From contig NZ_RXFT01000001.1 of NCBI RefSeq assembly GCF_003952165.1, positions 186,001-250,000 on the forward strand: DNA of 64,000 nucleotides, read 5' to 3'. The notes beneath the pieces are model-generated. The model made no database searches. It was not told where the DNA came from and saw only the letters and a list, made by a program, of their open reading frames with translations. Below, piece by piece: positions 50,374 to 59,012 of the stretch; position 1 is the stretch's first letter, and every line of letters begins with the position of its first letter. This DNA is from Variovorax guangxiensis. GTDB lineage: Bacteria > Pseudomonadota > Gammaproteobacteria > Burkholderiales > Burkholderiaceae_C. Position numbers and translations under genes: made by a program.

Positions 50374-52128
50374 ATGATGAAGCAACAAGCAACGGGTGCC
50401 GATGCGTTCGCGCCCTTTCAGCAGGCTCTTTCAGAGGGATGGAGCAAGGCGCTGGAATCGTTCCAGCAGTCCGCCGCGCAAGGGGCTTCGGCCTTCAACG
50501 TCGGCGGCACGCCGCTATGGGAGCTGCCGCAGGGCATGAAGATGCCCGAGCTGCCTCGTTTCTCCATCGATCCCGAAAAACTCCAGTCCATCCAGCAGCA
50601 ATACCTCGCCGAGGCCACCGAACTCTGGCGCCAGGGCTTCGGTGCCAAGCCCGAGGGCGACAAGCGCTTCGCGGGCGACGCCTGGGGCCACAATCCGCTG
50701 TCGGCCTTCTCGGCGGCCGTGTACCTGCTCAACGGCCGCACCATGCTGAGCATGGCCGAGGCCATCGATGCCGACCAGAAGACCAAGGCGCGGCTGCGCT
50801 TCGCGGTCGAGCAATGGATGGCCGCCTCGGCGCCCAGCAACTCGCTGGCCTTCAATGCCGAGGCGCAGAAGAAGGCGATCGACACGCAGGGCGAGAGCAT
50901 CGCCAAGGGCATCCAGAACCTGCTGCATGACGTCAGGCAGGGCCACCTCAGCATGACCGACGAGAGCGCCTTCGAAGTGGGGCGCAACGTGGCCACCACC
51001 GAAGGCGCCGTGGTGTTCGAGAACGAGTTCTTCCAGCTGCTCGAATACAAGCCCCTCACGCCCAAGGTGTACGAGCGGCCCTTCCTGCTGGTGCCGCCTT
51101 GCATCAACAAGTTCTACATCCTCGACCTGCAGCCCGAGAACTCGCTGATTCGCTATGCGAACGAGCAGGGCCACCGCGTGTTCGTGGTGAGCTGGCGCAA
51201 CCCCGACGAGTCGATGGGCAAGGCCACCTGGGACGACTACATCGAGAACGCCGCCATCAAGGCGATCCACACGGTGCAGGAGATCAGTGGGAGCAAGCAG
51301 ATCAATGCGCTGGGGTTCTGCGTGGGCGGCACCATCCTGAGCACCGCGCTGGCCGTGCTCGCGGCGCGCGGCGAGAAGCCGGCCGCCTCGGTCACGCTGC
51401 TCACCACCTTCCTCGACTTCAGCGACACCGGCATCCTCGACATCTTCGTGGACGAGCAGATGGTGCAGTACCGAGAGATGCAGCTGGGCAACGGCGGCCT
51501 GCTGCCCGGCGGCGACCTGGCCTCGACCTTCAGCTTCCTGCGGCCCAACGACCTGGTGTGGAACTACGTGGTCGGCAACTACCTCAAGGGCGAGACCCCG
51601 CCGCCTTTCGACCTGCTGTACTGGAACAGCGACGCCACCAACCTGCCGGGCCCGTTCTACGCCTGGTACCTGCGCAACACGTACCACGAGAACAAGCTGG
51701 CCAAGCCCAACGCGCTCACGGTGTGCGGCGAGAAGATCGACCTGGGCCGCATCGACATCCCGGCCTACATCTACGGCTCGCGCGAGGACCACATCGTGCC
51801 GATCGGCGGCGCCTATGCATCCACGCAGCTGCTGCCCGGCAAGAAGCGCTTCGTGATGGGCGCCTCGGGCCACATCGCCGGGGTGATCAACCCGCCGGCC
51901 AAGAAAAAGCGCAGCCACTGGATCCGCGAGGACGGCAAGTTTCCCAAGACCCAGGCCGAATGGCTGGCCGGCGCGCAGGAGCACCCGGGCAGCTGGTGGA
52001 CCGACTGGGCACAATGGCTCAAGGGGCACGCGGGCAAACAGTTTCCCGCGCCCAAGGCGTACGGCAACGGCAGGGCCTACAAGGCCATCGAGCCGGCACC
52101 CGGACGCTACGTCAAGGCCAAGGCCTGA
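50374..52128 (+). CDS. phaC: Class I polyhydroxyalkanoate (PHB) synthase
   Basis: A 584-residue PhaC that polymerises (R)-3-hydroxybutyryl-CoA on the granule surface. The catalytic triad fits class I enzymes: C316 in the lipase-like box ALGFCVGG, D472 in GSREDHIVPI and H500 in GASGHIAGVI. The length matches the Cupriavidus enzyme (589). WDDYIENAAIKAI and YWNSDATNLPGP are also conserved. AGGAG at 50367-50371 favours the second of two adjacent ATGs (50377) by spacing. phaA follows after 61 bp. The reductase gene phaB is not next but about 10 kb downstream. Confidence 0.97.
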   Translation: MMKQQATGADAFAPFQQALSEGWSKALESFQQSAAQGASAFNVGGTPLWELPQGMKMPELPRFSIDPEKLQSIQQQYLAEATELWRQGFGAKPEGDKRFAGDAWGHNPLSAFSAAVYLLNGRTMLSMAEAIDADQKTKARLRFAVEQWMAASAPSNSLAFNAEAQKKAIDTQGESIAKGIQNLLHDVRQGHLSMTDESAFEVGRNVATTEGAVVFENEFFQLLEYKPLTPKVYERPFLLVPPCINKFYILDLQPENSLIRYANEQGHRVFVVSWRNPDESMGKATWDDYIENAAIKAIHTVQEISGSKQINALGFCVGGTILSTALAVLAARGEKPAASVTLLTTFLDFSDTGILDIFVDEQMVQYREMQLGNGGLLPGGDLASTFSFLRPNDLVWNYVVGNYLKGETPPPFDLLYWNSDATNLPGPFYAWYLRNTYHENKLAKPNALTVCGEKIDLGRIDIPAYIYGSREDHIVPIGGAYASTQLLPGKKRFVMGASGHIAGVINPPAKKKRSHWIREDGKFPKTQAEWLAGAQEHPGSWWTDWAQWLKGHAGKQFPAPKAYGNGRAYKAIEPAPGRYVKAKA

Positions 52129-52189
52129 CGGAGTTCGGCACGGCAAGGCCGTAGCAGCAGAGTTTCAAATCACTTCAACGGAGAACCTC

Positions 52190-53368
52190 ATGGAAGACAT
52201 CGTCATCGTTTCGGCAGCCCGCACGGCAGTCGGCAAGTTCGGCGGCTCGCTCGCCGGCATTCCGGCCACCGAGCTCGGCGCAGCCGTCATCAAGGAAGTG
52301 ATTGCGCGCGCCAACCTCACGGCCGACCAGATCGGCGAGGCCATCATGGGCCAGGTGCTGGCGGCCGGCGCGGGCCAGAACCCCGCGCGCCAGGCGTGGC
52401 TGAAGAGCGGCGGCGCCAAGGAAACGCCGGCGCTCACCATCAACGCCGTGTGCGGCTCGGGCCTGAAGGCCGTGATGCTGGCGGCCCAGGCCGTGGCCAC
52501 AGGCGACAGCGAGATCGTCATTGCCGGCGGCCAGGAGAACATGAGCGCCGCGCCGCACGTGCTGCCCAACTCGCGCAACGGCCAGCGCATGGGCGACTGG
52601 AAGATGGTCGACACCATGATCGTCGACGGCCTGTGGGACGTCTACAACCAGTACCACATGGGCATCACCGCCGAGAACGTGGCCAAGAAGTACGGCATCG
52701 ACCGCTCCGCTCAAGATGAGCTGGCGCTGGGCAGCCAGACCAAGGCCGCCGCCGCGCAGGACGCCGGCAAGTTCAAGGACGAGATCGTCGGCGTGAGCAT
52801 TCCGCAGAAGAAGGGCGACCCGGTCGTCTTCGACACCGACGAGTTCATCAACCGCAAGACCAGCGCCGAAGGCCTGGCCGGCCTGCGCCCTGCCTTCGAC
52901 AAGGCCGGCGGCGTGACGGCGGGCAACGCCTCGGGCCTGAACGACGGCGCCGCGGCCGTGATGGTCATGACGGCGAAGAAGGCCGCTGCCCTCGGCCTGA
53001 AGCCGCTGGGCCGCATCGCCAGCTACGCCACCGCCGGCCTCGACCCGGCCATCATGGGCATGGGCCCCGTGCCCGCCTCGACCAAGGCGCTGCAGCGCGC
53101 CGGCTGGAAGGCCGCCGACCTCGACCTGCTCGAGATCAACGAAGCCTTCGCTGCCCAGGCCTGTGCCGTGAACAAGGAAATGGGCTGGGACATCAACAAG
53201 GTGAACGTCAACGGCGGCGCCATCGCCATCGGCCACCCCATCGGCGCATCGGGCTGCCGCATCCTGGTGACGCTGCTGCACGAAATGCAGCGCCGCAACG
53301 CCAAGAAGGGCATCGCCTCGCTGTGCATCGGAGGGGGCATGGGCGTGGCGCTGACGATCGAGCGCTGA
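52190..53368 (+). CDS. phaA: Acetyl-CoA acetyltransferase (beta-ketothiolase)
   Basis: A 392-residue thiolase that condenses two acetyl-CoA to acetoacetyl-CoA, the first step of PHB synthesis. Active-site residues are C88 in NAVCGSGLKAV, the histidine in GGAIAIGHPIGASG and the second cysteine in SLCIGGGMGVAL. EINEAFAAQACAVNKEMGWD matches PhaA-type biosynthetic thiolases. It starts 61 bp after phaC in the same direction, so the two form the phaCA operon. The length equals that of Cupriavidus PhaA (393). There is a short gap of 51 bp to the convergent GST gene. Confidence 0.97.
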   Translation: MEDIVIVSAARTAVGKFGGSLAGIPATELGAAVIKEVIARANLTADQIGEAIMGQVLAAGAGQNPARQAWLKSGGAKETPALTINAVCGSGLKAVMLAAQAVATGDSEIVIAGGQENMSAAPHVLPNSRNGQRMGDWKMVDTMIVDGLWDVYNQYHMGITAENVAKKYGIDRSAQDELALGSQTKAAAAQDAGKFKDEIVGVSIPQKKGDPVVFDTDEFINRKTSAEGLAGLRPAFDKAGGVTAGNASGLNDGAAAVMVMTAKKAAALGLKPLGRIASYATAGLDPAIMGMGPVPASTKALQRAGWKAADLDLLEINEAFAAQACAVNKEMGWDINKVNVNGGAIAIGHPIGASGCRILVTLLHEMQRRNAKKGIASLCIGGGMGVALTIER

Positions 53369-53419
53369 TCGACAGCCTTTGGTCCTGACAGCGGCGCCTG
53401 GTGCGCCGTTGTCATGGGC

Positions 53420-54064
53420 TCAGCGCGCCATCGCCATCGACGGCCGCTGCGCCATAGCCGCACGCCAGCGCAGCAGCTCGGGGTGCTGCTCCCCGGGCTT
53501 GACGCGCACCACGCGGGCGAAGTCCACCGCCACCACGGCGGTGATGTCGGCAATGCTGAAGCGGTCGGTGGCGATGAAATCGCGGCCGGCCAGCCGTTCG
53601 TTCAGCGTCTCGAAGAAGTGTTGAATCCGCGCGAGCCCGCGTTGGGCGAGTTCGGGAATCTGCGCGTAGTTGACCGGGCCGGGCAGTGCGCGGTCGGCCA
53701 TCGCGGGTGAGCTGTTGCGCAGCGTCTCGGCGATGGCGAGCAGGCCTTCGAACTCGATGCGCCAGTTCCAGCTGGCGATCTCAGCTTTTTCCCGTGGGGT
53801 GATGCCCATCAGCGGCGGCTGCGGGTATCGGGCTTCCAACCAGGCCGCAATGGCGGCGTTGTCGGTCAGCAGCAGGCCGTCTTCCTCGTCGGTGCGCAGC
53901 GCCGGCACGGTGCACTGCGGATTGATGGCCCGATAGGCCTCGCTCATCTGCTCACCACGGACCAGATCGACCAGCACGGTCTCGTGCGCAATGCCCTTCT
54001 CGGCAAGCAGGATGCGCGCGCGCCGCGGGCTGGGGGCGGTGGCGCAGTCGTAGAGAATGATCAT
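53420..54064 (-). CDS. Glutathione S-transferase family protein
   Basis: A 214-residue GST. The thioredoxin-fold half (residues 1-80) has IILYDCATAPSPRRARILLAEKG with serine S12 as likely catalytic residue, and CTVPALRTDEEDGLLLTDNAAI with the cis-proline. The helical half has LAGRDFIATDRFSIADITAV, the GST N-capping motif. Such enzymes conjugate or reduce electrophiles with glutathione; the substrate is unknown. It is leftward, convergent with phaA, and divergent from the YghU-like gene (28 bp apart), so the two GST genes share a short promoter region. Confidence 0.92.
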   Translation of the reverse strand: MIILYDCATAPSPRRARILLAEKGIAHETVLVDLVRGEQMSEAYRAINPQCTVPALRTDEEDGLLLTDNAAIAAWLEARYPQPPLMGITPREKAEIASWNWRIEFEGLLAIAETLRNSSPAMADRALPGPVNYAQIPELAQRGLARIQHFFETLNERLAGRDFIATDRFSIADITAVVAVDFARVVRVKPGEQHPELLRWRAAMAQRPSMAMAR

Positions 54065-54092
54065 CGTCGGTTCAACTCCAGGAACTCATCGC

Positions 54093-54971
54093 ATGAATGG
54101 CACGACAGCCTACACGCCGCCCACCGTCTGGTCATGGAACAAGGAAAGCGGCGGCCGCTTCGCGAACATCAATCGCCCTATCGCGGGCGCGACGCACGAG
54201 AAGGAGCTGCCCGTAGGCAAGCATCCGCTGCAACTCTATTCGCTCGCCACGCCCAACGGCGTGAAAGTGACGGTGATGCTCGAGGAACTGCTGGCGCTGG
54301 GCCATGCGGGCGCCGAGTACGACGCCTGGCTGATCCGCATCAACGACGGCGACCAGTTCGGCAGCGGCTTCGTGGCGGTGAACCCGAATTCGAAGATTCC
54401 CGCGCTCATGGACCGCAGCGGCGACAAGCCGATCCGCGTGTTCGAGTCGGGCGCGATCCTGCAGTACCTGGCCGAGAAGTTCGGCAACGCCTTCCTGCCG
54501 ACCGAGCGGGCGGCGCGGGCCGAGTGCCTGTCGTGGCTGTTCTGGCAGATGGGCAGCGCGCCGTACCTGGGCGGCGGTTTCGGCCATTTCTATGCTTACG
54601 CGCCCACGAAGATCGAATACGCCATCGACCGCTTCGCGATGGAGACCAAGCGCCAGCTCGACGTGCTCGACCGCCGCCTGGCCGAAAGCCGCTATCTCGC
54701 GGGCGACGAATACACCATCGCAGACATGGCCGTCTGGCCCTGGTACGGCACGCTGGCCAAGGGGCAGCTCTACGAGGCGGGCGAGTTCCTGCAGGTGAGC
54801 GGATACAAAAATGTGCTGCGCTGGACCGACGAGATCGCCCAGCGACCGGCGGTGCAGCGCGGCCGCATGGTCAACCGCACCTGGGGCCAGCCGACGAGCC
54901 AACTGCACGAGCGGCACGACGCCACCGACTTCGACACCCGCACGCAGGACAAGCTGCAGGCGCCGACCTGA
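54093..54971 (+). CDS. yghU: Glutathione-dependent disulfide-bond oxidoreductase, YghU type
   Basis: A 292-residue Nu-class GST close in length to E. coli YghU (288). It begins with the long YghU N-terminal extension (TPPTVWSWNKESGGRFANIN) and then LYSLATPNGVKVTVMLEELL. NPNSKIPALMDRSGD and RVFESGAILQYLAEKFG form the thioredoxin-fold site. The C-terminal domain has DEYTIADMAVWPWYGTLA. Two glutathiones bind per subunit in this class, which reduces disulfides or organic hydroperoxides. The flavin reductase gene follows 37 bp downstream in the same direction. Confidence 0.93.
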   Translation: MNGTTAYTPPTVWSWNKESGGRFANINRPIAGATHEKELPVGKHPLQLYSLATPNGVKVTVMLEELLALGHAGAEYDAWLIRINDGDQFGSGFVAVNPNSKIPALMDRSGDKPIRVFESGAILQYLAEKFGNAFLPTERAARAECLSWLFWQMGSAPYLGGGFGHFYAYAPTKIEYAIDRFAMETKRQLDVLDRRLAESRYLAGDEYTIADMAVWPWYGTLAKGQLYEAGEFLQVSGYKNVLRWTDEIAQRPAVQRGRMVNRTWGQPTSQLHERHDATDFDTRTQDKLQAPT

Positions 54972-55008
54972 GCGAGCCACAGCACACCGACGCAAAGGAG
55001 CACAGACG

Positions 55009-55599
55009 ATGAGCGACAAGATCCTGGTGTTCTACGGCTCCTACCGCTCCGACCGCATGGGCGTGCGCCTCGCGGACTACATCGTCGCCGGCCTGCGCGA
55101 GCGCGGCGACGACGCGGAGCTGATCGACGCGAAGGCGGTCGACCTGCCCATGCTCGACCGCATGTACAAGGAGTACCCAAAGGGCAGCGCTCCCGCCGCG
55201 ATGGAGGCGCTGGCCGAGAAGATCCGCTCGGCCGATGCCTTCGTCTTCGTCACCGGCGAATACAACTGGGGTCCGCAGCCCGGCCTGAAGAACCTCACGG
55301 ACCATTTCCTCGAAGAGTGGTTCTGGCGCCCCGCGGCCATCGCGAGCTATTCGGCGGGGCGCTTCTCCGGCGTGCGCTCGGGCACGGTGTGGCATTCGAT
55401 CCTCTCGGAGATGGGCATGGTCGTGGTGTCGAGCACGCTCGCCGTAGGGCCGATCTCGCAGACGCTGGACGCAGCCGGCAAGCCGACGGGGCCTGCCGGC
55501 GAATCGCTGCAGCGCTCGTTCGGCCGGTTTGCGGACGACCTCGCGTGGTGGACCGAGGCGGCACGCGCGCAGCGGGCGCGCAAGGCGCCGCCTTACTGA
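55009..55599 (+). CDS. NADPH-dependent FMN reductase family protein
   Basis: A 196-residue flavodoxin-fold reductase of the NADPH-dependent FMN reductase family. The phosphate-binding start is ILVFYGSYRSDRMGVRLAD. FVFVTGEYNWGPQPGLKNLTDHF carries the flavin loop, and SYSAGRFSGVRSG is the second family motif. It probably reduces quinones, chromate or azo compounds with NADPH. AAAGGAG just upstream supports the ATG at 55009. It is 37 bp downstream of the YghU-like gene, and the two look like a small redox-defence operon. It is the last rightward gene before the low-GC repeat region. Confidence 0.92.
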   Translation: MSDKILVFYGSYRSDRMGVRLADYIVAGLRERGDDAELIDAKAVDLPMLDRMYKEYPKGSAPAAMEALAEKIRSADAFVFVTGEYNWGPQPGLKNLTDHFLEEWFWRPAAIASYSAGRFSGVRSGTVWHSILSEMGMVVVSSTLAVGPISQTLDAAGKPTGPAGESLQRSFGRFADDLAWWTEAARAQRARKAPPY

Positions 55600-55635
55600 T
55601 CGCCGACAGGCTCGCGGCGAGTCCCGAAGGGCATC

Positions 55636-55752
55636 TTGTTCACCGCCCAAATTTTGGGCAGATTAACTAATCCCCTTGTAAAACAACAACTTACGTTGCT
55701 TTTACAAAGCTCCTCATCAGTTATCCCCAAAGTTGTGCACTGAAAGTGGGGA
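55636..55752. repeat. Hairpin-rich extragenic repeat, copy 1 of 2
   Basis: A 117-bp low-GC unit in the 454-bp gap between two convergent genes. In order it has the perfect palindrome GCCCAAATTTTGGGC (55645-55659), an imperfect stem TTGTAAAACAAC ... GTTGCTTTTACAA, then CTCCTCATCAGTTATCCCC ... GTGGGGA. The second copy begins 246 bp later. No protein-coding gene is convincing in the gap. Confidence 0.85.
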
Positions 55753-55800
55753 AGAAGCTGGCTTTTCCACATTCCAGCTGCAAGTGGCTGATCCGATAGC

Positions 55801-55830
55801 GTTTTTCGTTCACGGAAAACCGTGAAAAAC
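55801..55830. other. Hairpin between the two extragenic repeats
   Basis: GTTTTTCGTTCACGGAAAAC followed by CGTGAAAAAC folds into CACGG/CCGTG with an AAAA loop, extended by GTTTTT/AAAAAC after a 4-nt bulge. It sits between the two repeat copies in a convergent intergenic region. The T-run is on the wrong side for a classic terminator in either direction. Confidence 0.55.
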
Positions 55831-55881
55831 AGGAGTCGGAGGCGCTTCGAGGGCTTGGCGACGCGGTTTTGGCGACCAAGG

Positions 55882-55998
55882 TTGTTCACCGCCCAAAATT
55901 TGAGCAAACTAAGGAATACCCTTGTAAAACAACGACTTGCATTCGTTTTACAAGGCTCCTCATGAGTTACCCCCAAAGTTGCCCACAGAAAATGGGGA
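55882..55998. repeat. Hairpin-rich extragenic repeat, copy 2 of 2
   Basis: A second 117-bp copy, aligning without length change to copy 1 and starting with the same TTGTTCACCGCCCAAA. The first palindrome has one mismatch here (GCCCAAAATTTGAGC). The second stem is better than in copy 1, with perfect 11-bp arms CCTTGTAAAAC (55920-55930) and GTTTTACAAGG (55945-55955). Inner stem changes between copies keep pairing (CAAC/GTTG in copy 1, ACGA/TCGT in copy 2). Confidence 0.85.
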
Positions 55999-56053
55999 CG
56001 GGAGCGAGTTGTTCAGCAATCGCGCGCAAGTTGCTGTTTTTTCGATGCCGTCG

Positions 56054-56968
56054 TCAGCTTTCAGGCGCTGCCTGCTGTTCCGCGTAATGCCGGCATAGCG
56101 TGTCGACCAGCGCCTGCGCGTAGATCGGCAGCGCCGCGCGGTCGCGTACCAGCAGGTAGCGCTCCCGCACGCACCAGGCGTCGTCGAGGTCGATCAGCGC
56201 GAGCTGCATGCTTTCCTGGTTGCGCCGGGCGGCCGACTCGGGCACGACGCCGATGCCCACGCCGTTGCCGATCATCCGGCACATGGCGTCGAAGCTGCCG
56301 AGCTGGATGCGCAGCTTCTGCCGCTTGCCCAGGTTGTCGGTGATCTGCGAGAGGAAGGTCTGCAGCGTGCTGCCTTGCTGCATGCCGATGGCGTCTTCGT
56401 CGAGCGTCTCGGCGAAGGAGATCTTCTTGCGCCTGGCGAAGCGGTGCTTGCGCGAGGTGGCGAGCACCAGCCGGTCGGTGCTGAAGTGGATGGCTTCCAG
56501 CCCCAGCGTGTCGACGCGGCCCGCGACGATGCCGATGTCGGCGCGGCCGTCGAGCACGCCGCGAGGGATCTGAGCATTCGGTTTTTCCTGAAGGTCGACG
56601 TTGATGCGCGGGTTGCGTGCCAGAAAGCCCGGCAGGATCTCGGGCAGGAAGTCCGTCACCGCCGTGGTATTGGCGAACACGCGCAGGTGGCCGCGCAGGC
56701 CGCCGCCGTATTCGAGCAGGTCGGCGCGAAGCTGCTCCGTCTGGTGCAGCACGAGTCGGGCGTGGTGCAGAAAGGCTTCCCCCGGCGGCAGCAGCCGCAC
56801 GCCGCGGGCCTCGCGCTGGAGCAGTTGCAGGCCGGCCTGGGTTTCCAGCGCCTTGATGCGCGCGCTGGCCGCCGCCAGCGACAGGTGCTGGCGCTCGGCC
56901 GCTCGCGTCAGGTTGCCGAGCTCGGCCGTGGCGACGAAGAGCCGGAGGTCGGTGAGGTCGAAAAGCAT
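56054..56968 (-). CDS. LysR-family transcriptional regulator
   Basis: A 304-residue LysR protein. The wHTH is in residues 1-60 (DLTDLRLFVATAELGNLTRA, then LLQREARGVRLLPPGEAFL), with an effector domain from about residue 88 (GHLRVFANTTAVTDFLPEIL). It faces the Bug/hydratase/CoA-transferase/lyase cassette across 106 bp containing a 9-bp-arm dyad with a T-N11-A core, the standard LysR site. It is therefore the likely activator of that cassette, responding to its acid substrate or CoA ester. The start MLFDLTDLRLF was chosen because upstream codons lie in the dyad region. It converges on the repeat-rich gap. Confidence 0.94.
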   Translation of the reverse strand: MLFDLTDLRLFVATAELGNLTRAAERQHLSLAAASARIKALETQAGLQLLQREARGVRLLPPGEAFLHHARLVLHQTEQLRADLLEYGGGLRGHLRVFANTTAVTDFLPEILPGFLARNPRINVDLQEKPNAQIPRGVLDGRADIGIVAGRVDTLGLEAIHFSTDRLVLATSRKHRFARRKKISFAETLDEDAIGMQQGSTLQTFLSQITDNLGKRQKLRIQLGSFDAMCRMIGNGVGIGVVPESAARRNQESMQLALIDLDDAWCVRERYLLVRDRAALPIYAQALVDTLCRHYAEQQAAPES

Positions 56969-56995
56969 GCAGTGATGGTAGGCGCCGGCATGCCA

Positions 56996-57022
56996 CCAGC
57001 CTTCGGCATTGCAGAAGGCTGG
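56996..57022. promoter_or_regulatory. LysR-type operator upstream of the itaconate-type cassette
   Basis: CCAGCCTTC-GGCATTGCA-GAAGGCTGG is a perfect dyad with 9-bp arms and a 9-bp centre. It includes the LysR consensus T-N11-A (T57003, A57015). It lies between the divergent LysR gene (start 56968) and Bug gene (start 57075). Confidence 0.8.
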
Positions 57023-57074
57023 GTTCCGAAATCGCAGATTGCGCGCGAGGGTGGGGCGGCCGACGATGCGGGCC

Positions 57075-58070
57075 ATGGAGACGACAAGACACACGAAATT
57101 CCGCGCATGGGCGCTGCTGTCGCTGGCAGCCGCGTTCGTGCTTCCGGCGGGCCCCGCGCTCGCGCAAAGCTATCCCTCGCGCCCCGTCACGCTGGTCGTG
57201 CCGCAGGCCGCCGGCGGCACCAACGACATCGTCGGCCGCCTCGTGGGCCAGAAGCTCGGCGAGGTGATGAACAACGCCAGCGTGGTGGTCGACAACCGCC
57301 CCGGTGCGGGCGGCAACATCGGCACGCAGCTGGTGGCCAAGGGTCCGAAGGACGGCTACACGCTGCTCATGACCATCAGCAGCAGCCAGGCCATCAACCC
57401 GGCGCTGTACAAGAACCCGGGCTTCGACCCAGAGAAGGACTTCAAGCCCGTGGGCCTCGTCGGCGCGGTGCCCAACGTGCTGCTGGTCAACCCCTCGTTT
57501 CCGGCGAAGAACCTCGCCGAGTTCCTGAAGCTCGCGCGGGCGAAGGGCGCGAACTACCAGTACGCCTCGGCCGGCAACGGCACGCTCAACCACCTGCTGG
57601 GCGAAATGCTCAACAGCATGGCAGGCATCTCGATGCAGCATGTGCCGTACAAGGGCGTGGCGCCGGCGCTCAACGACGTGCTGGGCGGGCAGCTGCCCAT
57701 CGTGTTCGCGAGCCTGCCTTCGGCGCTGCCGCATATCAAGGCCGGCAAGCTGCGCGCGCTGGCCGTGAGCGGCGAAAAGCGCTCGCCCGTGCTGCCCGAC
57801 GTGCCCACCATCGCCGAAGCCGTGCCCGGCTACAACGGCACGCTGTGGATCGGCCTGTTCGCCCCCGCGGGCGTGCCGGCCGACGTGCTCGCCACGCTGC
57901 AGGGCGCCACGCGCAAGGCGCTGGCCTCGAAGGACCTGCGCGACAAGCTCGACCAGCAGGGCGTGGAGATCGCCGCGCCAACCACCCCCGAACAGTTCTC
58001 GGCGCTGCTGCACGACGACCTCGGCAAGTGGGCGCGGATCGTCAAGGCATCCGGCGCGGCTGTCGACTGA
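57075..58070 (+). CDS. Bug/TctC-family periplasmic solute-binding protein
   Basis: A 331-residue receptor with Sec signal (RAWALLSLAAAFVLPAG, cleavage near ALAQSYPSRP). Family motifs include PSRPVTLVVPQAAGG, DNRPGAGGNIGTQLVA, KDGYTLLMTIS and HVPYKGVAPALNDVL. It is first in the rightward cassette. Its stop is immediately followed by the hydratase start (ATG at 58071), so translation is coupled. Binding of itaconate, mesaconate or another C5 dicarboxylate is inferred from the enzymes encoded next. The start METTRHTKFRAW was chosen because earlier codons overlap the operator. Confidence 0.93.
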   Translation: METTRHTKFRAWALLSLAAAFVLPAGPALAQSYPSRPVTLVVPQAAGGTNDIVGRLVGQKLGEVMNNASVVVDNRPGAGGNIGTQLVAKGPKDGYTLLMTISSSQAINPALYKNPGFDPEKDFKPVGLVGAVPNVLLVNPSFPAKNLAEFLKLARAKGANYQYASAGNGTLNHLLGEMLNSMAGISMQHVPYKGVAPALNDVLGGQLPIVFASLPSALPHIKAGKLRALAVSGEKRSPVLPDVPTIAEAVPGYNGTLWIGLFAPAGVPADVLATLQGATRKALASKDLRDKLDQQGVEIAAPTTPEQFSALLHDDLGKWARIVKASGAAVD

Positions 58071-58994
58071 ATGACGAATAGATCTATGAGCAACGACACA
58101 CAGACTTCATCTCCCGCGATCGACAGCGAGGCGCTGGTGAAGCTGCAGGCCTGGCAGGGCCGCAGCGAAACGCTGTCCGACGACATCACTGCCGCGCCAG
58201 TGCGCGCTCTTTCGGCCACGCTCGACCGCGACGACCCGCTGCCGCAAGCCGGCACGCGCCTGCCCGAGCTGTGGCACTGGCTCTACTTCCTGCCGCATCA
58301 CCGCCAGTCCGAGATCGGCGAGGACGGCCACGCGAAGCGCGGCGGCTTCCTGCCGCCCGTGCCGCTGCCGCGCCGCATGTGGGCGGGCGGTCGGCTCGCG
58401 TGGGAGCCGGGTAATCCGCTGCAGGTGGGCGACAGGGCGGAGCGCACCTCGCGCATCGTCTCTGTCACGCACAAGGCGGGCCGCACCGGCGAACTGTTGT
58501 TCGTACTGGTGCGCCATGAGGTTCGCAACGAACGCGGCCTCGCGCTTACCGAGGAGCACGACATCGTCTACCGCGCCGCTGCACAACCTGGCGAGGCCGG
58601 CCCGCCGCCCACGCCCGCACCGAAGGACGCCGCCTTCAGCCGCGACATCGTGCCCGACGACGTGCTGCTCTTCCGCTATTCGGCGCTCACCTTCAACGGC
58701 CACCGCATCCACTACGACCGCCGCTACGTCACGCAGGTCGAGGGCTACCCGGGCCTGATCGTGCATGGACCGCTGATCGCGACGCTGCTGGTCGACCTGC
58801 TGCGCCGCAACGTGCCGGGCGCGCAGCTGGCGCGCTTCGAGTTCCGCGCGGTGCGCCCGACCTTCGACATCGCGCCGTTCCGCGTGCACGGCAAGCCGGG
58901 CGCCGACGGAAAGACATTCAGCAAGACCTTCGACCTGTGGGGCGAGGACGCCGACGGCTGGCTCACGATGCAGGCCACGGCCGTGCTGGCCTGA
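58071..58994 (+). CDS. MaoC-like acyl-CoA hydratase (itaconyl-/mesaconyl-C4-CoA hydratase type)
   Basis: A 307-residue double hot-dog protein: an N-terminal FAS1-like dehydratase domain and a C-terminal MaoC-type half with YSALTFNGHRIHYDRRYV, the D/H hydratase-2 motif. LPELWHWLYFLPHHRQSEIG and GGFLPPVPLPRRMWAGG are typical of mesaconyl-C4-CoA hydratases and of Ich/RipB, which hydrate itaconyl-CoA to citramalyl-CoA. A CaiB transferase and CitE lyase follow, giving the full Ict-Ich-Ccl set. The first ATG (58071) directly abuts the preceding stop; a second at 58086 is possible. Neither has a clear Shine-Dalgarno sequence. Confidence 0.88.
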   Translation: MTNRSMSNDTQTSSPAIDSEALVKLQAWQGRSETLSDDITAAPVRALSATLDRDDPLPQAGTRLPELWHWLYFLPHHRQSEIGEDGHAKRGGFLPPVPLPRRMWAGGRLAWEPGNPLQVGDRAERTSRIVSVTHKAGRTGELLFVLVRHEVRNERGLALTEEHDIVYRAAAQPGEAGPPPTPAPKDAAFSRDIVPDDVLLFRYSALTFNGHRIHYDRRYVTQVEGYPGLIVHGPLIATLLVDLLRRNVPGAQLARFEFRAVRPTFDIAPFRVHGKPGADGKTFSKTFDLWGEDADGWLTMQATAVLA

Positions 58995-59012
58995 GCTGGA
59001 GGAGGAAAGCAC

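Noticed and set aside
55593..55976. A 127-codon minus-strand frame in the repeat region with two similar 27-residue blocks.
   Set aside because: The similarity comes from the DNA repeats themselves. There is no ribosome site, and stem-preserving changes fit structure rather than coding.
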